From: Ceratothoa steindachneri
Lineage: Eukaryota > Arthropoda > Malacostraca > Isopoda > Cymothoidae
Assembly (NCBI GenBank): GCA_963969495.1
Contig: OZ018329.1
Location: 143,138,021-143,202,020, forward strand
Direction: 5' to 3'
Length of the DNA: 64,000 bases
The position numbers and the translations under genes were made by a program. The notes under the pieces are model-generated. The model saw only the letters and a list, made by a program, of their open reading frames with translations. It was not told where the DNA came from and ran no database searches. Within the stretch, counting starts at the first letter, position 1; every line of letters starts with the position of its first letter. Shown piece by piece: positions 47,567 through 58,705 of this stretch.

Positions 47567-48018
47567 GATAATCATCATCATCACTAACTGTATAATTTAG
47601 GAAGGGGATTTTTTTTTAGTATTTGAATAATAATTTCATCTTAGTTTGGTTATGAATTGTGTTTTTTCAGCAGTTATTTCTAATAATTCTTTTATAATAT
47701 CCAAAAATAAAATGGTCAAGTCCAGAAATAAATATTAGTATCGAAATTTGTGAATTTTTTAAAACCCAAAGAATTACAAATGGTGAAGTTCAGTAAATAT
47801 ATTTTAATATCTCTTCTATAACTATATTTTAGCAACGAGATATTTTGAAAGGGGGGAAATTCAGTTTAGAGTCTCTTTTTAAAATTATTATAATTGGCGA
47901 AGTTCAGAAAATCTAAAAATGTAACCATAGCTGCTTTATTTTAGATTTTAAATTTTAATCTGAGTAGTGAAGAGTAAGCTCCCACAGCAATGGGAAGTGG
48001 AGAAGCCATTGCCTGGTT
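47567..48018. repeat. ~440-bp repeat R, copy inside the hAT
   Basis: It starts with gataatcatcatcatcac and an aatttaggaaggggattttt block and ends with gaagccattgcctggtt. The same order of blocks is found at 58480-58898 and, for its first 220 bp, inverted at 58225-58443. Inside it, a word like atggtgaagttcag recurs at about 47714, 47779 and 47896 (as atggtcaagtccag, atggtgaagttcag, ttggcgaagttcag). No coding capacity. Its right end overlaps the left end of the 3-kb duplication. Confidence 0.75.
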
Positions 48019-50002
48019 CATATATATTTTTGATTTAAAACAAATGATTTTAATTTAGTGTTTTTTCGTAGTCAAATTCCCGATAAACCCAGATTTGGGT
48101 GGAAAAACCCAGCAGCGGCAGCCCTGCTGTAGAATACTACCTTTGCAACCAGAACGCTGCCATTATGACCTTTAGACGTAAGCAAAATTATTTCGCAAAA
48201 TAATTACCTGATAACCACATTTAGCGTGTTACACTTATCAGACTTAGAAATAAATCTCTACCTACGCAGTGATCTCTAATTTCCTAGTTTGATAATTCAG
48301 GCACATAAATTTTTAAAAAAAAGTAAATAAAAAAGGAATTTCGCAATAATCGCAAATAGGCTATAATTTCAAATAGGCGACCCATTCGCGATCCATTAGG
48401 AAACCACGGACCCCAGTTTAAGAACCACTGTTCTAGCCTAATTAGTAAAGTCCGACGCGGTTAGAAAAAAGGAAATGTTGTTGTAGAGGCACTTTTCTGC
48501 ACGAGCTCTTGCATGATCTTGAGTGAACATGATTCCTCTTCTTGTAAACTAAATGGTGATTTCCGAGCATGTGACAGTTTCAATGCTTGTGGAGAGAATC
48601 GTCTTCAAACGCAGGGACTCGCCAGTCTCATTCTCTTTAGTCACCAAGCTGTTGCCGGTGCGCATTGCTCTAGTTGTGTCTTGAGTAAATGAACTCCAAC
48701 ACTTCCTAAATATAAGGTGGTAGCAGCCGCACGAAGGATTATCACGGGAAGTCCTGACTAATATTTGCCCCAAGCGTGATTTTCATTTCTTAGATGTTCT
48801 ATCAAATGAAGATGAGAGAACCTATATTTAGCGAGCATTTTCATCTTTGGCCGAAATTAGTTTATTTTAGTCAAAATGTCGGCTTTAAGTTGCAAATTGG
48901 TTGTTTAGAAGTTGAGAAAGCTATCGATTGCTTGATGGAGGAGCACACGAGTTTTATTTACTTTGGTCTTTTTTGTTCATCTCAAACCGAAAAAGCAGCC
49001 ACACCTGTCTGAAACACGTCGAAAGAGTGTTCATTTGAAATATAAGGCATAGAACGATTTACATATAGGAATTCGATTTTCTTATGTTTTAATATCGTAT
49101 TCTTCATTGCAGCTTGTATGGATTTTAGAGAAAGACCTCTTTTGAGTGAACTTGTTATCAGTGAATGGTAAAAATGTGTTATTGCAGTCCACCTTTCAAC
49201 GTAACAATCAGTAGAGGGCAGCAAAATATTTTGAATGTTTTGTGGATTATATAGAAAGAAAATCTCTTCTTAATAACAAACTGCTCTAGAATATTAATCC
49301 AGTAATGTTTAATCTAAAATGTTACTTTGGAGACTAGGATAGAACTAAGGCAAATTAGTGCTCGATCCAATAATGAGAAAATGGAAACTCGAACAAATGA
49401 CACTTATAATCTTGAGATATTTACAACTTATGATGTTAATGAATATGGATCAAATAATGAGTTACAAACGAGTAATTAATCTTTTCTGCTTTGATTTTTC
49501 CTTAAATACTACTTTGCAAAAATATTAAAAGGTAAGTGCAATTCACTACTGAACTATTCAGACAACTTAGCTTATTTTCCATAGCTAACTAAAGGTGGAG
49601 AATAGATGAAAAGGGACTGGCTTGATACTCGTAAATGCCTGAATACAGTTGCAAGATCTTTTGACATTCAGGACTGCCAGCATAGACGTACCATATACCT
49701 TTATTGTTATGGAGTTCAAATGGAAATTAGCTATAATTCCATTCGACAATATATTTGAGGCCTCTATTCGCGAGTGAACACATAGTCTATCGTAGAATAG
49801 GTGCGATGCTCTCCAATAGTTTAATTGTAAAATAACGGTCGAATCTTGGCTAAAGTCTGAAGTTATATGCGAACTTCATGGTCAGTTCAGAGATTTGCTC
49901 TTTAAATAAGATTATTTCAATTTTAGTCATTATTCATTTAAATTGTGCAGTGGTTTGCAGTAATACAATGAGGGATAATAATTTCAAAATAGTACTAAAT
50001 AT

Positions 50003-50090
50003 TGTGATAGTTTATATTGGATTGACCCAGTTGCACTGATGATTGGTCAATCCAATACAAACTATCAAAATATTTAGTAAATTTACTTTC
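50003..50090. repeat. Hairpin in U1 (about 30-bp arms)
   Basis: taaatattgtgatagttta and the following tattggattgacc pair with ggtcaatccaatac and aaactatcaaaatattta across a loop of about 17 bases (cagttgcactgatgatt). The same hairpin is at 53095-53182 in U2. Such a strong fold in the region upstream of a Penelope RT may be functional in the element, but this is only a possibility. Confidence 0.85.
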
Positions 50091-50789
50091 TCCGATCTTA
50101 GGATCCATATCACCCAAACATATAAAATATTCAGTTGATCTTTGCAATAGGTTAGACAATATGAATACAAGCCATACTTCGTATTCTTTCTTCCACAGGC
50201 ACTCCTTCGGTGTGTGGGCTACGGCCTATTTGCTATTGTAAACAGCTTTTTTTAATCCTCTTTATAGACTGTTGATTTTAATAGCCTGAACACCTTTTTC
50301 AACATAGATACCCTGACATATTTTTTTTAAAGTTATTTCACCTTTTAATATATTGTCTTTACCCCTTGAAGATTTATATATAGTTGAGAATTTTCCAAAC
50401 ACTTTTTTCAACATAAACACCCTGAAACCTTTTTTTTTAAGTTATTTCACTCGGTTTGATATATAGAAAAACCTTTGTCAGATCTCTTTTTTCATCTAAA
50501 TTTGTTTTATATGCAAAATGATAGTAAAAAAGCGCCAAAGCCCTAATTTTAATACGTTTTTTGAACTTGAAGATTTGTATGGTTTTTCATTCCAAATCAT
50601 TCGATAATTATATTTATTTTTTTCTGAACTCTTAGAAAGAACTTTGATAAAAGCTCGAAACATACAAAAAACAGCCCTGAAAATAAAAATTTCAAATAAA
50701 CCTAAACTCAAAAACATCAAAGGTTACTTGTCCACTAAGCAAAGGAAACATTTTCAAAAATTTAAAAAATTCACCAAGTTAAATTATAG

Positions 50790-50957
50790 AGATTAGTCAG
50801 TTACGATGTTACCTCATTATTCACTAAATTGCTCAGTGATGCATTATTGGATTTCTTAGCTGGTATTCTTAATTCTTATGATTTTCCTTTACCGTAAAAC
50901 TCGATCAAGTGTTTGGCATGGCTCTGGATAATCCCTTATCTCCCTTATTGTCAAATA
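50790..50957 (+). pseudogene. Penelope-like RT fragment in U1
   Basis: YDVTSLFTKLLSDALLDF can be read from about 50802, corresponding to RT motif A of Penelope-like elements (YDVxSLFTNxP). The ~65 bp before the FGMAMDNPLSP loop is deleted and the reading stops at the duplication junction. It is a truncated copy, whereas the U2 copy goes on into the rest of the gene. Confidence 0.75.
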
Positions 50958-51081
50958 GTGAAGAGCAAGCTCCCACAGCAAGGGGAAGTGGAGAAGCCAT
51001 TGCCTGGTTCATATATATTTTTGATTTGAAACAAATGTTTTTAATTTAGTGTTTTTTCGTAGTCAAATTCCCGATAAATCC
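50958..51081 (+). repeat. 124-bp extra partial copy of the duplication's first segment
   Basis: Immediately after U1 the first 124 bp of the unit (gtgaagagcaagctcccaca to ccgataaatccag) appear once, then the unit starts again as agagcaagctccc at 51082. The junction words share only short matches (ag, gtgaag), pointing to slippage or non-homologous joining. Confidence 0.93.
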
Positions 51082-54000
51082 AGAGCAAGCTCCCACAGCA
51101 AGGGGAAGTGGAGAAGCCATTGCCTGGTTCATATATATTTTTGATTTAAAACAAATGTTTTTCATTTAGTGTTTTTTCGTAGTCAAATTCCCGATAAACC
51201 CAGATCTGGGTGGAAAAAACCAGCAGCGGCATCCCTGCTGTAGAATACCCCCTTTGCAACCAGAACGCTGCCATTATGACTGCCAGACGTAAACAAAATT
51301 ATTTCGCAAAATAATTACCTGATAACCACATTTAGCGTGTTACACCTATCACACTTAGAAATAAATCTCTACCTATGCAGTGATCTCTAATTCTCTAGTT
51401 TGATCATTCAGGCACATAAATTTGAAAAAAAAGTAAATAAAAAAAAGGTACTTCGCAATAATCGCAAATAGGCCATAATTTCAAATAAGCAACCCATTCG
51501 CGATCCATTAGGGAACCAGGGACCCCAGTTTAAGAACCACTATTCTAGCTTGATTTGTAAAGTCCGACTGGGTTAGAAAAAAGGAAATGTTGTTGTAGAG
51601 GCACTTTTCTGCACGACTTCTTGCATGAGTTCTTGAACATGATTCCTCTTCTTGTGAACTAGATGCTGATTTGCGAGCATATGATGATTTCAATGCTTGT
51701 GGAGAGAATCGTCTTCAATCGCAGGGACTCGCCAGTCTCATTCTCTTTAGTCACCAAGCTGTTGCCGGTGCGCATTGCTCTAGTTGTGTCTTGAGTAAAT
51801 GAACTCCAACACTTCATAAATATAAGGTGGTAGCAGCTGCACGAAGGATTATCACGGGAAGTCCTGACTAATATTTGCACCAAGCGTGATTTTCATTTTT
51901 TAGGTGTTCTATCAAATGAAGATGAGAGAACCTATATTTAGCGAGCATTTTTATCTTTGGCCGAAATTTGTTTATTTTAGTCAAAATGTTGGCTTTAAGT
52001 GGCGAATTGGTTGTTTAGAAGTTGAGAAAGCTATCGATAGCTTGATGGAGGAGCGCACGAGTTTAATTTACTTTGGTCTTTTTTGTTCATCTCAAACCGA
52101 AAAAGCAACCCCACCTGTCTGAAACACGTCGAAAGAGTGTCATTTGAAATATGAAGCATAGAACGATTTACATATAGGAATTCGATTTTCTTATTTTTTT
52201 ACTATCGTATTCTTCATTGCAGCTTGTATGGATTTTAGAGAAAGACCTCTTTTGCGTGAACTTGTTATTAGTGAATGGTAAAAATGTGTTATTGCAGTCC
52301 ACCTTTCAACGTAACAATCAGTAGAGGGCAGCAAAATATTTTGTGGATTATATAGAAAGAAAATCTCTACTTAATAACAATCTGCTGTAGAAAATAAATC
52401 CAGTAATGTTTAATCTAAAATGTTACTTTGGAGACTAGGATAGAACTAAGGCAAATTAGTGCTCGATCCAATAATGAGAAAATGAAAACTCGAACAAAGG
52501 AAACTTATAATCTTGAGATATTTACAACTTATGATGTTAATGAATATGGATCAAATAATGAGTTACAAACGAGTAATTAATCTTTTCTGCTTTGATCTTT
52601 CTGTAAATACTACTTTGCAAAAATATTAAAAGGTAAGTGCAATTCACTTCTGAACTATTCATAAATTTAGCCTATTTCCATAGCTAACTAAAGCGGAGAA
52701 TATATGAAGAGGGACTGGCTTGATACTCGTAGATGCTTGAATACAGTTGCTAGATCTTTTGACATTCAGGACTGCCTGCATAGACGTACCATATACCTTT
52801 ATTGTTATGGAGTTCAAATGGAAATTAGCTATAATTCCATTCGACAATATATTTGAGGCCTCTATTCGCGAGTGAACACATAGTCTATCGTAGAATAGGT
52901 GCGATGCTCTCCAATAGTTTAATTGTAAAATAACGGTCGAATCTTGGCTAAAGTCTGAAGTTATATGCGAACTTCATGGTCAGTTCAGAGATTTGCTCTT
53001 TAAATCAGATTATTTCAATTTTAGTCATTATTCATTTAAATTGTGCAGTGGTTTGCAGTAATACAATGGGTGGTAGTAATTTCAAAATAGTACTAAATAT
53101 TTTGATAGTTTATATTGGATTGACCCAGTTGCACTGATGATTGGTCAATCCAATACAAACTATCAAAATATTTAGTAAATTTACTTTCTCTGATCTTAGG
53201 ATCCATATCACCTAAACATATAAAATATTTAGTTGATCTTTGCAATAAGTTAGACAATATGAATACAAGCCATACTTCGTATTCTTTCTTCCACAGGCAC
53301 TCCTTCGGTGTGTGGGCTACGGCCTATTTGCTATTGTAAACAGCTTTTTTTAATCCTCTTTATAGACTGTTGATTTTAACAGCCTGAACACCTTTTCCAA
53401 CATAGACACCCTGAAACCTTTTTTTTAAGTTATTTCACCTTTTATTATATTTTCTTTATCCCTTGAAGACTAATATATAGTTGAGAATTTTCCAAACACT
53501 TTTTTCAACATAGACACCCTGAAACCTTTTTTTTAATTATTTCACCTGGTTTGATATATAGAAAAACCTTCGTCAGATCTCTTTTTTTATCTAAATTTGT
53601 TTTATATACGAAATGATAGTTAAAAAGCGCCGAAGCCCTAATTTTAATACATTTTTTGAACTTCACAATTTGTATGTTTTTTCATTCCAAATCATTTAAT
53701 AATTATATTTATTTTTTTCTGAACTCTTAGAAAGAACTTTGATAAAAGCTCGAAACATACAAAAAACAGTCCTGCGAATGAAAGTTTAAAGAAACCTAAA
53801 CTCAAAAACGTGAAGGGTTACTTGTCCACTATGCAAAAAAAACATTTTCAAAAATTTAAAAAATTCACCAAGTTAAATTATAGAGATTAGTCAGTTACGA
53901 TGTTACCTCATTATTCACTAACTTGCTCGGTGATGCATTATTGGATTTCTTAGCTGCTATTCTTAATTCTTATGATTTGCCTTTAGCATCCAACTCGATC

Positions 54001-54115
54001 ATTCAACTCATTTGTTTATGCATTAAAATTTTTTAATTTAGTTTCAATAGCAAGTTCTACGAACAACTGTTTGGCATGGCTATGGATAATCCCTTATCTC
54101 CCTTATTGTCAAATA
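51082..54115 (+). repeat. 3-kb tandem duplication, unit U2
   Basis: Second copy of U1. It includes a truncated hAT right end (to about 51545, where aagaaccactattctagc has one change in the terminal CACTG and a changed target duplication), a middle part without recognised genes, and the N-terminal half of the Penelope-like RT, which here continues into the rest of the gene. U2 retains the ~65-bp segment missing from U1. Two short frames (48794-49012 with 51904-52122, and 48773-48549 with 51883-51659) are conserved between units only because of the duplication. Confidence 0.95.
53095..53182. repeat. Hairpin in U2 (about 30-bp arms)
   Basis: Duplicate of the hairpin at 50003-50090. Here the left arm has tttgatag where U1 has tgtgatag, which improves pairing with ctatcaaaa. 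Confidence 0.85.
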
Positions 54116-55240
54116 TATACATATATGGATTATTTTGAAACGAGGCTGATTCAACCGGTTTAGTCCACCTTAAATTGTTTGGTACCGCTACGAGTATTTA
54201 GACGATGTCCTGGCAATTCTAAAGGAAGATTTTGACCGTGATGGTTTTCTTTTATTTATTAATTCATTAGTTCCGTCAATTAAATTTACTTTAGAAAAAT
54301 AAGGAAAATAATAGCCTTGCTTTCATAGATGTTCTAATAATTAGACAACAAGACCAGTTTAAATTTTCTATTATCAGGAAACCGACAAATAATTTATCCT
54401 ATGTCCATGATTATTCAGCTCATTCTAAAAATATTAAAACATCAGTATTTTCTTCCATGTATCTTAGGGCACTCAGAATATATAGTCCTGACTATATAGA
54501 CCAAGAATTTACAAAAATTTAAGAGATTGCCTATAATCTGTGTTACCCGAAATATTTTTGGGGGAAAACTGCATGTAGAAAGCTAAAAAAACATTCTATA
54601 ACCGCAAGTTAAGAAAAATAGAACCTTTACACAACATATTACTTTTACCTGACCATTAAATTTCTTGTATGTTGTACCAATTTTAAAAAACTTAATATAA
54701 ATGTAATTTTAAATACAATTATACATTAAAAAATATGTTAATATAACACAGCCCAAGGAACAATAATAATGTAATATATAGTATATCTTGTTTCGATTGT
54801 AATTTATTCTATGTAGGTCAAACTTCTAAAAATATCCCTGTAAGAATTAAGCAACATCAAAATGCAGTATCTAAGGGATATACAAATATTGCTTTGGCTT
54901 AAGATGGGTCACTAGATTAATCGGTCAAAAGCAGATACCATAATGCATATAAATGATTTTATTAGCAGAAATATCTTTGATTTGTTCCTAATCTCCAGTA
55001 AAAATGAGAGAAATGTAAATATTAGCCCCGGTTTGTTTTCTTTTGATCCAGTCCTATATTTCTTCCTCAAATCCAACTTGTAATAGGTCATACAAAATCT
55101 GACCTTAAGGGGAAAACATTGCATGGTATAAATATAGTCTCTCTACTTCATAAACCATTGTGAGATTGAAAATTTTATCAAGATAACGAAAGCAGCTCCA
55201 ATAAATCTTTCATTTTCCCTACGTTGTACAACCATATATA
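53780..55240 (+). mobile_element. Penelope-like retroelement: RT plus GIY-YIG endonuclease
   Basis: Plus-strand RT blocks: YDVTSLFTNLLGDALLDFL (53896), FYEQLFGMAMDNPLSPLL (54053-54106), YLDDVLAIL (54195), FINSLVPSIKFTLE (about 54258), NNSLAFIDVLI, KFSIIRKPTNNLSYVHDYS (54362-54418) and SVFSSMYLRALRIYSPDYI (54450-54500). A GIY-YIG-type block, CFDCNLFYVGQTSKNIPVRI then KQHQNAVSKGY, follows at 54790-54885. The combination of this RT type and a C-terminal GIY-YIG nuclease defines Penelope-like elements. The catalytic Asp pair (LDD) is kept, but stops and shifts (for example after IYI near 54120) disrupt the frame. The 3' end is at about 55236, next to a TA tract. Confidence 0.88.
54785..54895 (+). 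pseudogene. GIY-YIG endonuclease domain of the Penelope-like element
   Basis: ISCFDCNLFYVGQTSKNIP, VRIKQHQNAVSKGYTNIAL then a stop, then DGSLD. This matches the core VYxIxCxxCxxxYIGQTxRxLxxRxxEH of GIY-YIG domains in Penelope-like elements, including the Cys pair seen in that family. The YIG is YVG. The Tyr, Gly and the Arg of the VRI segment are present. The frame stops about 20 codons after the HQNAV helix. Confidence 0.8.
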
Positions 55241-55250
55241 TATATATATA
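55236..55250. repeat. Short TA tract at the Penelope-like element's 3' end
   Basis: About seven TA units directly after tccctacgttgtacaacca. Simple-sequence tails at the insertion end are common for such elements. Confidence 0.7.
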
Positions 55251-55251
55251 A

Positions 55252-57899
55252 AATTAATACTTAATGTTTGCATGCCTCTCTGAATTAACTTAGCTGTTCA
55301 GCAGTAAGCATTGGGAAGCAACAAGCTCCTCCTTGCTCGTTCTCACTCCCTTGTTCTCCATCTCGCACAAACTTTTAAAAATTGACTGTAAATTAAAATG
55401 TTTATAGACGCGTGGTGTTACTTTAATTTTCCTATGCTTTTTTGCACCAGGTGTTGTGGTAACCCAAATATATTTGAGGCAACAATAGAATGTACATAAT
55501 TAACTATTTAAAATGGATATTTATGTTGACGAATTACGCATGCTCGTTTATACAAATATTTAATATTTATATAATGGGGGACGAATAGAAAGGATTAGAA
55601 AATGATATAAATGTTCGATACATTTCGATATGTATTCCATCGCAATAATGGCAAACTGGAGATTTTCTCTGAATTTTCTTTTCAGGAATTCTCGTTAGTC
55701 TAATGGATAAGGCTTTGGGATTTACGCTTTGGCGCTATCTTTATTCAGAGTGAAAGTGGAGAAAAAATACAGTGTGTACACATGCGGTTAGATACCTATT
55801 CGTGGACAAGTTGCGATGGCGTGGACAGACAACTCCATTCTCACCGGCATTATACGGATAATTAACTATAACACCACTGTAACTTACCCCCTCCCTTCCA
55901 CTCCATTCACACATACAACACACCATTTTTCCTTCCTGATTCCTTTGTTATTTTTATCACTTCAATATTTTTGAACATTTAAAAAAGATGAACAAATGTC
56001 GATAACTATAGAAAAATAAAATATTCATTCAGAAAACTACCCATAGAGATATGGAATTCTTAAAGTTAATGCACTTTTAGCATTACTAGGATCTTTAGGT
56101 CGATTTCTATGCCAATCATTTCGTCAATGCACACAAAATAAATCTGAACTTTTTGAAGGAAATTTTAGGAAGATTAATGCTTAGAAGTAGATTTGAGTTT
56201 ATAAGAAACTAGATCTTTCTTCGTAAAATAAGATACTGTTTATAAGAGATCCTGCTAAGTTTTCTGTTTTCTGCGTTCCTGCTTCCTTTTTTGAAGGTTG
56301 AATCTTTCAAGATATTTCGAATCTAATTTTTAATTAAAACGAATTTTGGAGAGATTTGAATCTATATTGAATCTATATTGAATCTATCTATTATTCAAAG
56401 AAAATTCTGAAGCTATTCATCTTTTAACACGTGGAAATGACGTAGTTCAAACTCATTGGAGATAGAAATAGATATAATTCAAGTAGACTCCTTTGACTCT
56501 TTGTCATAAGAGCCTAATTCAACGATGTTTTGTGATAAAATAATTCCAAGGCATTTTCAGATTTCTTGATCATAATAAAAGTTTGTAAAATTACTACAAA
56601 ACATTGCTTTAGTTTAGAAATCCTCCCCAAATTTGTCGAAAACAATAAATTAGGAGGTTTAGTACATGCTCTTTCACAGTAATTAAGTGGGAGGTTTTTG
56701 CAATTTTTTTTTTGCAGTCTCCAAGATTTAATAAAATATCAGATTAAAAAAATTCCGATTATGTAAGGAGATTAAATAAAAACTGGAACAAAATTATAAA
56801 GTATAAATTACCCATCCTTTTTTATTCAAAATGAGAAAGTTTCATTGATGAAAAAGCTACAGCTTCTGAAAATATAATTACCACAAACCTTTTCCATTGC
56901 CATGCACTTAGTCGAAGAAGGAGAGCAAAAATTATACTCTAGATTACGTTTGGAGGATGTAAGGAAGAAGAACTAAAATTGTAAGGGAGATGATGAGGGT
57001 AATAAAATAATTCTAGCAACAAGAATTGCCGGCAATAATAGATGTATCGCTACCTCTGAAATTTTCTTGAATAAATTTTTTTTATAATTTCAACGCTTCA
57101 TTTTCTCTGTCGGAGGTTGGTATTAAATTGCCAATCGTTATCTCCTTTCCGTTTACTCTAGATGACTTAAAAAAAACCACTGTAATTTTCTTCTTTTTCT
57201 TTCATCGACTAAAGAGATAATGGGTTTGGGGTGAAGCGCCAATGTTCTTTACATTTTTTATCTTTTCGTATAAAACAGCCAATTTTGCCTTAAGTATGTT
57301 TTTTTAGAATAATATTAAAAACAAAATGAAGTAAGATCTTATGCGATTGCATTGTAAATCCAGTAGCCTCTTTTGATATGTTCTAATAGTTTAACTCTTT
57401 AACAAATTAATAATTTAACTCTGCTCACCTTTCTGGAACAATATTAACTTAATAGTTTTGTTTGATGCAATTTGAACAAATATCCAAATTTGTAGTCTTG
57501 AAAGCTTCTTATTTTACAATAATTTTATTAAATTACTCTTCACATCATCGGTGAATAGAAATATCAAAGTCCCGAAGATAATTAATTTGAAGATTCCACC
57601 ACTTTTAAGGATATGTAGTAAAACCCAGTGTCATGGGGTATTCTTAAGCGGATATCTTCGCTGCAGAGAATGCAGTCTACTCACGTTACAGGCGGCCAGA
57701 TAGATAGACCTGCTTCACAGGGCTAGATCAGGTTTTATTCAAGGTTATTAAAATATTTAAAACAAAAAATGAAGTTTAATTACACTAATAATGCTAATTA
57801 TGTAAATGTTTACAAAGGCTAAGGAATGGGAGAATAATGTCGCTCTCAATGAAATAATAAATCAAACACTAATCAATTAAACCGAGATCAAAATATGGG
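55252..57899. other. AT-rich interval, no supportable gene
   Basis: Apart from the tRNA-like fragment at 55.69 kb and a minor triple repeat of gaatctatatt near 56351-56390, nothing recognisable is present. Frames are short and low-complexity. Confidence 0.5.
55690..55726 (+). other. tRNA-Arg-like 5' half (A-box), not a full tRNA
   Basis: The stretch gttagtctaatggataagg resembles the D-arm and A-box of tRNA-Arg genes and fits the TRGYNNANNNG A-box consensus exactly. No matching B-box (GGTTCGANTCC) occurs in the next 60 bases and the anticodon arm cannot be formed, so this is either a pseudo-tRNA fragment or the head of a tRNA-derived short interspersed element. Confidence 0.4.
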
Positions 57900-58224
57900 G
57901 CTTGGTTAAACAGGAAAAAAGTTGGTAAACACTGGGAAGTTCAATGAAAGGGTCGGGAGAATATTAGTTGGAGAGACAAAAGGGGGATTATCCTCGAAAA
58001 GGGGTAAAAGTAATTTACATGGCGGCTTGACTCTTGGTAAGAGGAGCGATTCTTACGAGGAGAGAAAGTCTTGCGGCTCGAAGGGCGTTATATTCTTGAT
58101 TGAGGGGTCGGAATTACTTGGTGGAAGTATAAGGTAATTTCCAGGCTGGGTGAGACTCTCGAATTGGGATGAGTAATCTCAGACGAGGGGCGAGGTTTCC
58201 TTAACCGGATTAGAAGTGGTTCGC
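57900..58224. other. Purine-rich segment with one short frame, unidentified
   Basis: This ~300-bp part is G-rich on the plus strand compared with its flanks. It has a 71-codon frame at 57922-58137 rich in Gly, Lys and Ser, with no recognised motif. It could be an untranslated or spacer segment of a repeat next to the palindrome. Confidence 0.35.
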
Positions 58225-58705
58225 GAAATTTTCTGAACTTCACCATTTGAAATTCTTTGGGTTTTCAAAAATTCACAAAATTTCGATACTTATATTTATT
58301 TCTGAACTTCATCATTTTTTGGGGGGGATATTATCAAAAAATTATTAGAAATAACTTTGATAAAAAGCACCTAAGTCATATTCAAATACTCAAAAAATCC
58401 CCTTCTTAAATTATAGAGTTAGTGATAATGATGATGATGATTAGTCCGTGTAAGATTAGTATAATTACAAAATCTTGGTGATCATCATCATCACGAACCC
58501 TATAATTTAGGAAGGGGATTTTTTTGAGTACTTGAATAGTAATTTCATCTTAGTTTGGTTATGACATGTTTTTTTTATCAAAGTTATTTCTAATAATTTT
58601 TTATAATATCAATAAAACGAATGATTAAGTCCAGAAATAAATATAAGTATCGCAATTTTGTGACTTTTTGAAAACGCAAAGAATTTCAAATGGTGAAGTT
58701 CAAAA
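58225..58705. repeat. Long palindrome (~220-bp arms, ~35-bp loop)
   Basis: The left arm 58225-58443, reverse-complemented, matches 58480-58700 nearly base for base through blocks such as aatttaagaaggggattttt, gagtatttgaatatgac, ttatcaaagttatttctaat, aaataaatataagtatcg and cccaaagaatttcaaatggt. A spacer of about 35 bp separates the arms. The right arm is the start of repeat R. It therefore consists of two R ends joined head to head, or one fold-back element. Confidence 0.9.

Larger units (their letters stand above)
44262..48438 (-). mobile_element. hAT element with perfect 8-bp target duplication
   Basis: Termini are cagtggttttctaact at 44270 and, inward from the right end at 48430, cagtggttcttaaact. 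The CAGTGGTT start is typical of hAT elements. The 8-bp target duplication ttctagcc is exact at 44262-44269 and 48431-48438. The element is 4161 bp. Transposase remnants on minus fill 46090-44500, while 46100-48430 has no coding sequence and contains a ~440-bp repeat also found at 58.5 kb. The right-hand end of this element is included in the 3-kb tandem duplication, so the hAT was already here before that duplication. Confidence 0.92.
47967..50957 (+). repeat. 3-kb tandem duplication, unit U1
   Basis: Begins with gtgaagagtaagctcccaca inside the hAT right end, passes the hAT terminus at 48430, continues through sequence that includes the start of a Penelope-like RT (YDVTSLFT near 50802) and ends at ttattgtcaaata inside the RT. 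Unit U2 (51082-54115) repeats this in the same order and orientation with scattered substitutions and small indels. U1 lacks about 65 bp present in U2 at 54002-54066 (just before the FGMAM motif), so the U1 copy of the RT is deleted as well as truncated. Confidence 0.95.

Noticed and set aside
48549..49012. Frames of about 72-74 codons conserved at 48.5-49.0 kb and 51.7-52.1 kb
   Set aside because: They are conserved only because the whole 3-kb unit is duplicated. Changes between units are not biased to silent positions as far as I can see, and no motif is recognisable.
50030..50060. CTGATGA within the U1 hairpin loop as a hammerhead core
   Set aside because: A stem II can be drawn (ttgg/ccaa), but no GAAA follows and the surrounding bases are committed to the long hairpin, so the match is likely chance.
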